64,000 bases of DNA. Source: Macrostomum hystrix. Lineage: Eukaryota; Platyhelminthes; Macrostomidae. Of this stretch, positions 47,002-57,915 are shown one piece after another. The translations under genes and the position numbers were made by a program. Positions within the stretch are counted from its first letter, which is position 1, and the number at the start of each line of letters is the position of its first letter. The stretch covers positions 3,534,001-3,598,000 of the forward strand of contig CATNEN010000007.1 in the NCBI GenBank assembly GCA_950097015.1. The letters run 5' to 3'. The notes under the pieces were generated by a model. The model made no database searches and was not told the DNA's origin. It saw nothing but the letters and a program-made list of their open reading frames with translations.

Positions 47002-47742
47002 CTGGACGGAAAATGTGCGACTGTATAGTGGGATCATCAAACAAAAATTATTCTAGCTGCTGATACTGTAAAACCTTAGTGACCACTTTGAACTATGTCC
47101 TAACAATGCCTTCGTCCTTTTCTTATCAGCGATTTCTTACAATTCAGTAACCTCTTATCCTATTTTCCACGTTGCTAAGCCATGTGTTCTCTCTGCTTCG
47201 CCCCTTTCTCCCCACTTCTATTCCCCGGTCTCCCCAAACCCCTTCCTGTCTCCCCATTCTTCCCTTCCCAATCGCTTAATTCTTCTTTTCTTTATCTCTC
47301 ATTTCTTCCCATCCTAATCTCCTAATGCTTTCCAATCCCACTAAAAGCCAGTGGGATCACACACCTGGTCCAGATCGGAATTCATCAACGCAGCGCCGCA
47401 GGTTGGCGTCTCGGCTTTGGTGCGCCGCCATTCGTCATAATGAGTCTGCCAGGTCTGACTGTAGTTGGCCAGCTTGCCGCAGTGGCGAAACACTTGCGCC
47501 GAAAACTGGTACATCTTCAGTGGCTGCAATTTGTTCTCGGCAACCAGATTGTCCAGGTAGAACCAATAGGCGTGCTCGATCTCATAGAATAGTTTTACAG
47601 CATTTGTAAAATAGTGACCGGGCAGGTTCACAATGAACCGGCTGCACAGGTCATCCAAAACCAGAACAGGAATCGCTGGTCCAGCCTCGTCAGTAAAGCC
47701 AGCATCCAGGCCAATGCCTGATGATGAAGAAGCTAACTGAGA
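45826..47742 (-). CDS. DCP2: mRNA decapping enzyme DCP2, copy 1 (start codon not found)
   Basis: Two exons, 47742-47365 and 47001-45826, joined in phase (126 + 391 residues). DCP2 hydrolyses the mRNA 5' cap with its Nudix domain, with DCP1, in cytoplasmic decay. Exon 1 has the regulatory Box A domain (VLDDLCSRFIVNLP, AYWFYLD, DEWRR). Exon 2 has the Nudix fold: VVLVKGFTPGWMFPRGK, then REVQEETGYD with the catalytic glutamates. The Nudix box has E-x11-REV where E-x7-REV is usual. A low-complexity Gln/Ala/Gly linker follows, then a C-terminal SDTWATFRLDMGALYRTLEL like the conserved tail of animal DCP2. The frame upstream of exon 1 reaches a stop at 47817-47815 with no ATG, so the start must come from elsewhere. 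Identical to copy 2. Confidence 0.92.
47365..47742 (-). CDS. DCP2: DCP2 Box A exon (copy 1)
   Basis: Acceptor CTTTGCAG then SQLASSSSGIGLDAGF and the N-terminal regulatory domain, ending DLDQ at donor GTGTGT. Phase 0 at both ends. Confidence 0.9.
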
Positions 47743-50700
47743 CTGCAAAGAGTCAAAGACACATTGTAAAGCAAAACACACTTTTTGAAACGAACTTATT
47801 TGCTGATTTAATTTTTATACAAACATTTTTAGACAATTACTTGTATTTTTAAACCAACTGTGACATGATAGTGCATATACTTCTGCTTTCCTTTTGCTCA
47901 TTAATTTTTTTGTTTACATTTAAAATTAGATTAATATTTTCATTTCTTGTGCTTTATTTAAAAAAAATGAAAGAAAAATATATTTAGCCATAATACTAAT
48001 ACAGTCAACTGGACTATATTTTTATAAAACATTAAAAGAGAAAAGAAATAGATCCATAAAGGTATAAGATATCATTACAACCCCCGTAGGCCAGCTAACA
48101 ATAAAATGATTTTCAAAGAAGTTAAATTGAAGATTTAAATTAATAAAAGTAGGATATTCTTGTGTTGGCAAATATACTGTTACAAGATCAATGCTAGTGG
48201 ATATGAACATAGAATAATGTAACATGGATAATGGCTTATTTGAAAGCACCTAGCAATAGCAAGGCTACTAGCATTATAATCATTTAGAAATAATTTCAAC
48301 CTCAAATAAAACATGGTATTGATTAAAAATGCATTTTTATTATTTTTTCTGAATATTGGTGTGGAAGGTGTGATGTGAATGATACTATTCAAATTTTTAC
48401 TTTAAATTGGTTCAGTCAATTTTAAAACAAGAATAATTGAACAAAAAGTTGCTTAAGCCAAAAGGCTAAGATGTGTCTTGGGGGGTATAAATTAGTAGAG
48501 GGTAATTAGGAGGAGGGCTGTAGGGAAAACAATGGCAAAGCAACAGCAACTGATGGCAGAGTGACAGCAATTGAGTGACAACTGACAGCAAGTGATGACA
48601 AAAGTGAAGAGAACACTCCAACAACAAGCACCACAGAAGATTGTCAACTTTAACAAACCACAAGCAGAACTTCAGCTCAACCACAAGGGACGATAAGAAG
48701 AAACTCAAGTGGCTGAGCTAAGGGCCTGCCAAGATTAGAAACTGCTGATGCGGAGGAGGTAGCCTAGGCAAATACAGGCAACAGGAAGCAAGGCAAAGGA
48801 GGATTAGATTAAATTGAGCAGAAGATAAAATATACACAAAAAATTCACCTAAATTAATTGATACTAGTATAAAACTTAGCAACTATAATGATATATAAAT
48901 TCAATAGACAATTTTCAATTGTGATTGAGTATCTAAAATGAAAATGCTGACAGAAGCAGAGTATCAATAAAAGTTGAGAAGGAGGCAGAAAAGGGCAACT
49001 TGGTTGCCCTTAATTGTGAATCACTTTCTGTCACTACTAGAAAGCTGTGTATCTCGTGACAAGCCTGAGATACATTCAGCAAACAAGAGATTTTTGGTCT
49101 TTTTTATTTTGACTAGACACCAAGCACCACCAGAAAAAGAAAACCAAAAAGATGACTCAATTTCTTTTGTTAAATTTGAGGTGGAAATTTTGGCAGACAT
49201 AATTTCATTGCTTCAAAGGTCATACATGGCTTCATGCTAGGCACATCTTTTTTACAATCCTTTGTGCAATATGTTATAGAAACAAAAGTTCTTACTCTCC
49301 TTGCTCTGCCTTTTTACAAGTTTATTTTTTGGCAATCCTTTAGATTTGCATGTTTAAGTAGGCCTATTTTAAATATATATAAAGAAGTTTAAACATTTTA
49401 ATAAGTAAATAAATAAACTTTTCTGGGTAGCACTAGCACACAATAAAGTGTCCTCAGACCCTTTTTATTATTGATTTGGTAGATAAAGGCTTGCTGATTG
49501 TCACTACTAAGTAAAATAGTGAAAACATTGTTGTCTTTGTAAAAAAATTAACATGTAAAACTAGAAGATTGCCTGTTAAAATTTACAAGGTTTAAATTTT
49601 TATTGCTTGTAAATCAATTTAAATCCACCTTTATCCATTTTAAGGCCGAAACTTGAAAATGTGCTCTGCTCTTGCTTAAAAAAGTTATTAAAGAGTCTAA
49701 TTTTAATTTGAATTTGGAAAGTACCACAGTACCATTAAAATATATACTGATTTAATCTTTGATTTAATCTTTAAAACTTATATGTTAATTTTTAACCATC
49801 AATAATTTAACTGTTAATATATAGCCTATTGAATCTACAGCCTAAGTATTACAAAGTGTTATTTCTAACAATTTGATTAGGAAGTATGACATATTGTAGG
49901 CCTAGACACATTTCACATAGGCCCTAGCTATAGCCATAGGGCCTACCTTGCAGCACAATTTTGTTCCTCAGCTTATTGGCCTTTCTATGCTTGCAAATTA
50001 AACCTAGGCCTATTTAGAATTGCTTATAATAATATTATATATTGCTTTGCTGAATACTTAGTCCTAGAATTAGTAAAAAGCAGCTAAGATATGATAAATT
50101 AAAAATCTATATTTTCTTTTTGTATGGTATATCTATATAAAGATTGAAAAATTAATTTAATAAAGCGGTAAACATAGGTTCGTAACTTTTTTTGTCATGC
50201 TACTGTTAGGCACATTCAATTTTATACTCAGCGTCGCAACTTATCATAATCCTGTGCATTAGACATGATAAACCAAGGACCACTAGAAGTAGAGTGGTCC
50301 TTCTTCTAGTCCTTCTTCTTCTAGTGTTCCTTGATGATAAACATTAGCTTCGAAATGGAAAATAGCTTCAATTAAGAAAAAGAAGTTTTTGCCTAGCCGT
50401 TAGAGATTCTGAGAAGCATACCTAGATTTAACAAACATGGACATACCCTTGCTTCTTGAATGGCACTAATGTTTAGATTTTATGAAATAAAAGGTTTTTC
50501 TTATATAAAATATCGTAAAATGCTCTTCTTAGAGCGAGAAAAAGTTCACTTGCTAAAAAACCGTTAATTCCTGAACCGAACCGAGGAAAAGAATCGGTTC
50601 TGTAATTCTGGGAAAAGCTGTATAAACTCACAGCGCCTTAGATCGAGTGGAGCGCAAGCAATAAAGACGGCAGTTATTTGTGACAATTATGAAGCAGTTA

Positions 50701-52184
50701 GCAGAAAATTAACCAATGAATGATTGAATTACTATTATTTGATAGAAACCTTGCTCTATTCCCTAAATGAAAAGTCTATATGAAGATTGTATTAAAAGTC
50801 TTCTGTAACTTATGACGTTATCGGTCCAATGACTACTTACTAGTATGTAGACGCTTCATAAGTATGCATACAGAGGTTGTAGCCTAGTGGTTAGGGCGTC
50901 GGACTCACGACTTGAAGTTCGGGGCTTCGATTCCCGATTTCACGGAAACAATGAGTCCTTTAGCAACACACTTAACTCTGCATCGCTTTAGTTCACCCAG
51001 CTGTTAAATGGGAACCAGCATAAGCTGGGATAATTGAAGGTGGGTGTGGCGTCCCCCCCAGTCCATGGACTGAACAGCTGTACGCAGCCTTCAGATGCGC
51101 CGCGCAATAGCTGCGGCTTTGCTGTCGGCTGCACATCTGGCCCGATTGGGACATGTGTAATCAATTACAATTACCAATTATTCATACGTATGTAGCTGTT
51201 AAGAGCTTTCCGAGCTTTCTTTATTGCAAATCATAGAAAATGTTATTTTAATCTTTGACCGGTGCTAGTTAAAGTAGTACTGATCCGTTACTGCACAACT
51301 AAGTATTTACTATTACTTGAAGAATTAATCAAGCATCGCAAGTGTTCTCATACAAGTCCTCTTGCAAAGGAATTCCCTTACAGCGAAGAATGACATGCAA
51401 AAAGAAAGTCAAAATTTACCGTAAGGCGTGCGTAGTGGCGCTTGCAAATAAAAAAGTAATTCAGAATTGATGGCGAAATTCAGATTATAGAGTCACTCGG
51501 AATAAAGAGATGGAAAACGTTAACTGTTATTTGTTAATCATTGTATTTAAAAATTTACTGAAAGGTCGTTAGAAAATATTACTATGGCCAGCAGAAAATA
51601 AATATGATTTAGTCACCATAAAGAAAAAGAAAACGAAGCGCATAATGCTTGCGAAAAATTGCAGTAAGCTTTCGGACAATAAATTTAATAGACTTAGTAG
51701 CATAGCCAAAATGTAAATTTAACTGGTAAGTCAAAGGAAAAAATAGTCAATGTTGCTTATTGGACCAGATACTCGAGAAAAGCTGGTCTGACATTGCACC
51801 AAAAAGCACCAATTTAAGTTTATAAAGTTTGGCTATCGGAAAACTGTCTAGAAACTTGCTGCTTTATAATAAGTAAATTAGCAAAATAGATATGTATCGT
51901 AAAATTTATATAGAAGTAAAGTAAATATTTAAAAATATAGATATATATTAGAGAAAATGCCATTCGATCCTATTTGCAAAGTAGTAAAAGCTTTTAATTA
52001 GACAATTTAGTTTCATGTAAGGTAATTAGAAAACTTTAGATGTTAAAATTGTGTCAGCAATGGAATCAATTACATAGTCAGATTCTAATCAGGGTGAAAC
52101 TCGGGTGCAGCTTATCATCAGATAGTTCATTCAGTTTTTACCTAATTCAACACTGCTGCTTGTATTGTACTTTCTGTGGTAAAC
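47743..52184. other. AT-rich region between DCP2 and importin alpha (copy 1)
   Basis: About 4.4 kb of AT-rich unique DNA with one SINE. It should hold the importin 3'UTR, the DCP2 promoter and perhaps a DCP2 first exon. Donor-like sites occur on the minus strand near 50635 (GTGAGT) and 49945 (GTAGGC) but neither follows an ATG in a frame that fits. Repeated at 57916-62357. Confidence 0.5.
50873..51180 (+). mobile_element. tRNA-derived SINE (copy 1)
   Basis: A-box-like TAGCCTAGTGG at 50880-50890 and B-box-like GGCTTCGATTCCC at 50923-50935 are followed by a body with GTTCACCCAGCTGTTAAATG, CCCAGTCCATGGACTGAA and CGCGCAATAGCTGC. The body is shared with the element at 32812-33062. A proper tRNA anticodon stem does not fold, so this is not a functional tRNA gene. 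Confidence 0.8.
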
Positions 52185-52676
52185 TCAGAACTTGAAGCCG
52201 CCTGGCGGGGCGTTCGTGTCGGTCGGAGCTGAGAAGTCGATCTGGCCGCTCCCGGCGCCCCCAATGCCGCCGGCCTCATCGGCGCCGCCTTCGTCCTCGG
52301 CGCTGAAGTAGGTTTCAATCATCTGCTGGGCCATTTCGAATACTCGTTCGTTCTCGTGCTCCTGCAGGGCTTCGAGTTTGTCTAGGCCGCCGCAGCCTTC
52401 AATCACGATGCACATGTCGTCGGCCTGGCCGTACTTCTTGGCCAGACTGAGCAGGGAGTTAAGCGACTCCATTACTATGCAGACTATCTTGGCCTCTTGA
52501 ACGGCCAGCATCTCGCAAAGGGCCGGAACAACATTCTGATTGGCCAGGTAGCTGATCTGGGCTTCGCTGCCGCCAGTGACCATGTTGGTTAGGGCCCAGG
52601 TGGCCTCTTTCTTGGCTTTGAAGTCGCCGTTAACCATGATGCCAATTAGTGGCGGAATCAGGTTGTTGTCGATCAC
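52185..52676 (-). pseudogene. KPNA3/4: Orphan last exon of importin alpha (copy 1)
   Basis: Identical to the functional last exon at 62358-62849: acceptor CACTCTCAG, 163 codons from VIDNNLIPPLIG to GGFKF, then TGA. In copy 1 the preceding exon is cut to its last 10 nt (53449-53440), so the normal importin mRNA cannot use this copy without skipping. It could serve as the 3' exon of a chimeric transcript from the CLASRP exon at 53870-53968, which lies upstream on the same strand and in phase. Confidence 0.8.
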
Positions 52677-52734
52677 CTGAGAGTGAGAGATTGCAGCGAA
52701 ATCAGTGCACAAGATGCCCAAAGGTCATCAAACT

Positions 52735-53385
52735 GAGGAAGGCAGTGCTGAAGGGTCATAAGACTGATGGAGGCGGTGATGGAAGGTCATGAGACTGATA
52801 GACGCAGTGATGGAAGGTCATGAGACTGATAGAGACAGTGATGGAAGGTCATGAGACTGATAGAGGCAGTGATGGAAGGTCATGAGACTGATATAGACAG
52901 TGATGGAAGGTCATGAGACTGATAGAGGCAGTGATGGAAGGTCATGAGACTGATATAGACAGTGATGGAAGGTCATGAGACTGATAGAGGCAGTGATGGA
53001 AGGTCATGAGACTGATAGAGGCAGTGATGGAAGGTCATGAGACTGATAGAGGCAGTGATGGAAGGTCATGAGACTGATAGAGACAGTGATGGAAGGTCAT
53101 GAGACTGATAGACGCAGTGATGGAAGGTCATGAGACTGATAGAGGCAGTGATGGAAGGTCATGAGACTTATGGAGGCGGTGATGGAAGGTCATGAGACTG
53201 ATAGAGGCAGTGATGGAAGGTCATGAGACTGATAGAGGCAGTGATGGAAGGTCATGAGACTGATAGTGGCAGTGATGGAAGGTCATGAGACTGATAGAGA
53301 CAGTGATGGAAGGTCATAAGACTGATAGAGGCAGTGATGGAAGGTCATGAGACTGATAGAGGCACTGATGGAAGGTCATCAGACT
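52735..53385. repeat. 31-bp minisatellite, ~21 copies (importin alpha intron, copy 1)
   Basis: Unit GAAGGTCATGAGACTGATAG plus AGGCAGTGATG; variants AGACAG, ACGCAG, TATAGACAG. The same array is at 62908-63558 in the intact importin intron. Confidence 0.95.
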
Positions 53386-53439
53386 GTAACGGAGGCTGTT
53401 TGGAAGATTAAAAGAACAGCGCCTCTGTCGCCAACACAC

Positions 53440-53449
53440 CATTTGAATC
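53440..53449 (-). pseudogene. 10-nt remnant of an importin alpha exon with its splice donor
   Basis: The last ten exon bases (GATTCAAATG) and the donor GTGTGT are kept, but directly upstream (minus strand) is the 23-bp array. Marks the exact duplication junction. Confidence 0.85.
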
Positions 53450-53692
53450 AACCATTAGCTGTGTGATCTATCAACCATTAGCTGTGTGATCCATCAACCA
53501 TTAGCTGTGTGATCTATCAACCATTAGCTGTGTGATCCATCAACAGTTAGCTGTGTGATCTATCAACCATTAGCTGTGTGATCCATCAACAGTTAGCTGT
53601 GTGATCTATCAACCATTAGCTGTGTGATCCATCAACAGTTAGCTGTGTGATCTATCAACCATTAGCTGTGTGATCTATCAACCATTAGCTGT
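53450..53692. repeat. Truncated 23-bp array at the duplication junction
   Basis: About 10.5 units, equal to the last 243 bp of the CLASRP intron 1 array (43277-43519). Confidence 0.95.
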
Positions 53693-53869
53693 TTAATAAA
53701 ATAGGCTAAAGCCAGCCCCACCCCCAAGCGGGTGAAAGGCCGACGCCATGTACATTTAGACCATTCAGACAAGACTTGCCAACGCACAGCACGTGCCACG
53801 CAGGAACCCCACACTATCAACAGTTGATTGATAAACCATGACTCGTATCAGTGCGATCCAACAACTCAC

Positions 53870-53968
53870 AATTCTCTCATAGTACTCTCTTCTGCGCTGG
53901 GCCCGCTTGCGATAATCGACCATGGAGGTTCGAATCTGCTTCTCTTGTCGCCTGGCCTCGACCCACAT
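53870..53968 (-). pseudogene. CLASRP: Orphan CLASRP coding exon 1 (copy 2)
   Basis: Identical to 43697-43795: ATG, MWVEARRQEK, MVDYRKRAQRRREYYERI and a GTGAGT donor in phase 0. It is separated from CLASRP exon 2 by a whole copy of DCP2. Its next downstream acceptor with coding sequence on the minus strand is the orphan importin exon. Confidence 0.85.
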
Positions 53969-54147
53969 GGTCAGGGGCTGCTTAGAATTGATAAGTTGAA
54001 AACTTTTTATGCGGTGCAAAAGTTATTAGGTTAGATTAGGGTTTGCAGATGCTGAATAGAATAGCCAATGACAACTGAAACGAAATGCAATGCACAATTG
54101 GATTATCTTTGTTTGTACCAGATCCAACGAGTAGACAAGTGACATGG

Positions 54148-54348
54148 AAGAACTCACTCAGGGAGGGAAAAAACTTATTTAGACTGGGGAAAAACTCATT
54201 AAGGCAGGGTAAGAACTCATTCAGACAGGGGAAGAACTCATTCAGGTAGGGGACGAACTCATTCAGGTAGGGGAAGAACTCATTCAGACAGGGGAAGAAC
54301 TCATTCATGTAGGGGAAGAACTCATTCAGGCAGGGGAAGAGCATACTT
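54148..54348. repeat. 22-bp minisatellite, ~9 copies (copy 2)
   Basis: Identical counterpart of 43975-44175. Confidence 0.92.
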
Positions 54349-55350
54349 AGGGGAAGAGCTCGTTGATAAAAGCACAGTTAAAAAAGCAAATAAAACTAGC
54401 TGTTCAAATCCCATAGGTCAAGCATTATGCGGCTTTAACTAGTTTATTAATTTCTGTGTTTCATAGCTGCTTCTGCAGCAATCGTTGACAAACAGTCCAA
54501 TTTCGGCGCACATAAAGCATCTATTGAGATGATTCATAATAAAAGTACAAAACACGAGTTCATTACAAGATCCAAATTTGAAACGCTTATGAATTATATA
54601 GAATGAATAAGAATAACTTCTGTGAATTATAGAATTTTTTCTGGCATATTTTTTACAAAGCTTGGATCGATCAAACAACAGCAAAAATAGGATAAACACT
54701 GTTTCAAATACCCAGAACTCATCAATGCTTTCAGTACCGGGTCTGGTGAGAAATAAAATCACATTTAAATTGACAAAAAAGAAATGAGATAAACAGACAA
54801 AGTATTAGGACAAACAGAAGACAGGCCCCTTTCTCACCGTGTCACGCGCTTCTAAAGTGTTAGATAAAAAACTTGCCGATATGTTTCGAAAAAGTAAAAT
54901 CAATCTACAGTACTTATTGATCAGACCGAATGGCAGATAGACAGACAGTGAGCGACAGGCAGAGAAGATGCAGAGCATCTAAAGGCAGTAAAAAGAGAGG
55001 CGAGAAAGACAACGAATCGGTGATTGGGCAGTCATGACAGATTGCATGGCAGCTGCAGAAATGAGAACAACAGATCAAACACCAACGTGGGATGTGAAGC
55101 AAATGAGCAAATAGTCTTATGGAACTTTCAAATAAAAATTACAAATCAAATATTTAAGGAATCAGACAAGCAACTGAAAAGTTCTCACAGTGCTAAATAA
55201 GAAGCCGCTTTTATTGTAGCAAAACATAAACATGAGCTTAGCAAAGAAAAAACATACAATTATGGACAAAAAAACTATTTGATTCAAGTATCGTGGAAAA
55301 ATTGTACCATTCCTCAAGTATAACAATTAGATATATTACAATCCCCACGC

Positions 55351-55818
55351 CTCAATATCCCCATATCCTCAATATCCCCATTCCTAACTGACGTCAGGGA
55401 TCAATATCCCATTCCTAACTGACGTCAGGGATCAATATCCCATTCCTAACTGACGTCAGGGATCATTATTCCCATTCCTAATCTGACCGTCAGGGATCAA
55501 TATCCCCATTCCTAATCTGACCGTCAGGGATCAATATCCCATTCCTAACTGACGTCAGGGATCAATATCCCATTCCTAACTGACGTCAGGGATCAATATC
55601 CCATTCCTAACTGACGTCAGGGATCAATATCCCAATTCCTAACTGACCGTCAGGAATCAATATCCCCATTCCTAATCTGACCGTCAGGGATCAATATCCC
55701 CATTCCTAATCTGACCGTCAGGGATCAATATCCCATTCCTAACTGACGTCAGGGATCAATATCCCATTCCTAACTGACGTCAGGGATCAATATCCCCATT
55801 CCTAATCTGACCGTCGGG
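55351..55818. promoter_or_regulatory. CRE-bearing ~31-bp minisatellite (copy 2)
   Basis: Identical counterpart of 45178-45645, again with eight TGACGTCA palindromes. Here it lies upstream of the orphan CLASRP exon 1. Confidence 0.58.
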
Positions 55819-55998
55819 TTTTTTTTCCCGAATTCTTCATAGAAACCGTATAGGATTAAACTATTTGATATTTCTCAATTTGTTATCGGGTGATCTCACT
55901 TACCATTCCTCAGCGTGGTCGTTAGTTGCAAGAATTGCCACTTATAATGAAAAAGAATGAATTTTAGCCTTTGAAAAGGTTCAGGAACAGCTTCAAAC

Positions 55999-57915
55999 CT
56001 AATGCTTCTTGTTTCCAGGCGAGGCACCGGAGAAACTGTTTAACTCCAGAGTGCGGTACAGGGCGCCCATGTCGAGGCGAAATGTGGCCCAAGTGTCGGA
56101 TCTGAACCGCGCAGCACCAGCCGGCTGATCAGCCTGCTTCAGGCCAGCAGAGCCATTGGCATTGGCAGCTGCTTTAGAAGCGCCCGGCCTCACATAATCC
56201 GGATAGATCTGAAACGGCAGGCCCAGCCTAGTGGCTTCCATGGCCAATTGGTTCAGCTCGTCAAAGCTCAGAGAGTTGGGATCTGACACCGTGAGCATGC
56301 CCGACTCTGTGGCCACCAGCTTGTGAGACGCAATCATCGTCGGCTCGTTCGTCGAAGCGGTGCCATCAGACGCTGAGGAAGCGGCGGGTCGACCTTGACC
56401 TTGAGGATTTTGACCGCCGCCTCCACCACGCTTCTGCCGATTGCGTTGCTTTCCACCTCCGCCTGAGTTCTCCTTATTGCTGTTGCTAGGCGTCGGGACG
56501 CTTGACGGTGCAGCGGCGGCGGCCGACGCGGCTGCAACAGCGGCAGCAGCCGCCGCAGCGGCCGCTGAATCTCCGGCAGTTGGCCTAGAACTCTTGCGCT
56601 GCTGCTGAGAGCGCCGATGCTGCTGTTGCTGTTGCTGTGGCGTTAAAGCTGGTGGGCCGGCGGCCGATCCCGGATGTTGCATCATCAGTGGCGGGGGCTG
56701 CTGCTGCTGTTGCTGAGCCAAGGAGGCATTGTCTGACATGCGCAGAGCGGCCACCCTTGACATGCCACTCTGACGCACAAGGGCCGCCCACCTTCGCAAC
56801 TGGGCAACAAAGGGAATGACTAGAAAAAAGTCCTTGGATTTCAAGGCAATGCGCCTGGCGCAGTCCTCGTCGCTGCGGCTAGTGGGCAGGTCGGCCAGGC
56901 GGAACCACATGATGGCTTCGATTTCGTTTCGAGTCTCCGGCCGGAATGCGAAGTCCATGGGCACATCCGGGACCAGGTAAAGCCTGGACAAGGCCGAGCC
57001 GACTACGCGCTCGATGTACAACTCGGGATCAATCTTGGGCCCGATGTCGTAGCCGGTCTCCTCTTGTACTTCGCGCACTGCCGCCTGCGGAAAGAACTTG
57101 GCCTTGGCCTCGCGATCGTTGATTTTGCCGCGCGGAAACATCCAGCCGGGAGTGAAGCCCTTAACCAAAACCACCTGGACGGAAAATGTGCGACTGTATA
57201 GTGGGATCATCAAACAAAAATTATTCTAGCTGCTGATACTGTAAAACCTTAGTGACCACTTTGAACTATGTCCTAACAATGCCTTCGTCCTTTTCTTATC
57301 AGCGATTTCTTACAATTCAGTAACCTCTTATCCTATTTTCCACGTTGCTAAGCCATGTGTTCTCTCTGCTTCGCCCCTTTCTCCCCACTTCTATTCCCCG
57401 GTCTCCCCAAACCCCTTCCTGTCTCCCCATTCTTCCCTTCCCAATCGCTTAATTCTTCTTTTCTTTATCTCTCATTTCTTCCCATCCTAATCTCCTAATG
57501 CTTTCCAATCCCACTAAAAGCCAGTGGGATCACACACCTGGTCCAGATCGGAATTCATCAACGCAGCGCCGCAGGTTGGCGTCTCGGCTTTGGTGCGCCG
57601 CCATTCGTCATAATGAGTCTGCCAGGTCTGACTGTAGTTGGCCAGCTTGCCGCAGTGGCGAAACACTTGCGCCGAAAACTGGTACATCTTCAGTGGCTGC
57701 AATTTGTTCTCGGCAACCAGATTGTCCAGGTAGAACCAATAGGCGTGCTCGATCTCATAGAATAGTTTTACAGCATTTGTAAAATAGTGACCGGGCAGGT
57801 TCACAATGAACCGGCTGCACAGGTCATCCAAAACCAGAACAGGAATCGCTGGTCCAGCCTCGTCAGTAAAGCCAGCATCCAGGCCAATGCCTGATGATGA
57901 AGAAGCTAACTGAGA
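55999..57915 (-). CDS. DCP2: mRNA decapping enzyme DCP2, copy 2 (start codon not found)
   Basis: Same two exons as copy 1, at 57915-57538 (Box A) and 57174-55999 (Nudix plus C-terminal tail), with the same splice sites, E-x11-REV Nudix spacing and lack of an ATG ahead of the Box A exon. No disabling change was seen. If the duplication is real the genome carries two identical DCP2 genes in tandem. This copy is the one directly downstream of the intact importin alpha gene; copy 1 is the one next to CLASRP. Confidence 0.92.

Larger units (their letters stand above)
43277..53449. repeat. Tandem segmental duplication, copy 1 (10,173 bp)
   Basis: Every part I compared is identical to 53450-63622 at a fixed offset of 10,173. 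Starts inside the 23-bp array of CLASRP intron 1 and ends 10 nt into an importin alpha exon. Contains CLASRP exon 1, DCP2 and the importin alpha last exon. The two parental breakpoint sequences share ATC, a 3-bp microhomology. Confidence 0.95.

Noticed and set aside
50873-50945. Functional tRNA gene
   Set aside because: A- and B-box-like elements exist but the anticodon stem does not pair well and a SINE body follows.
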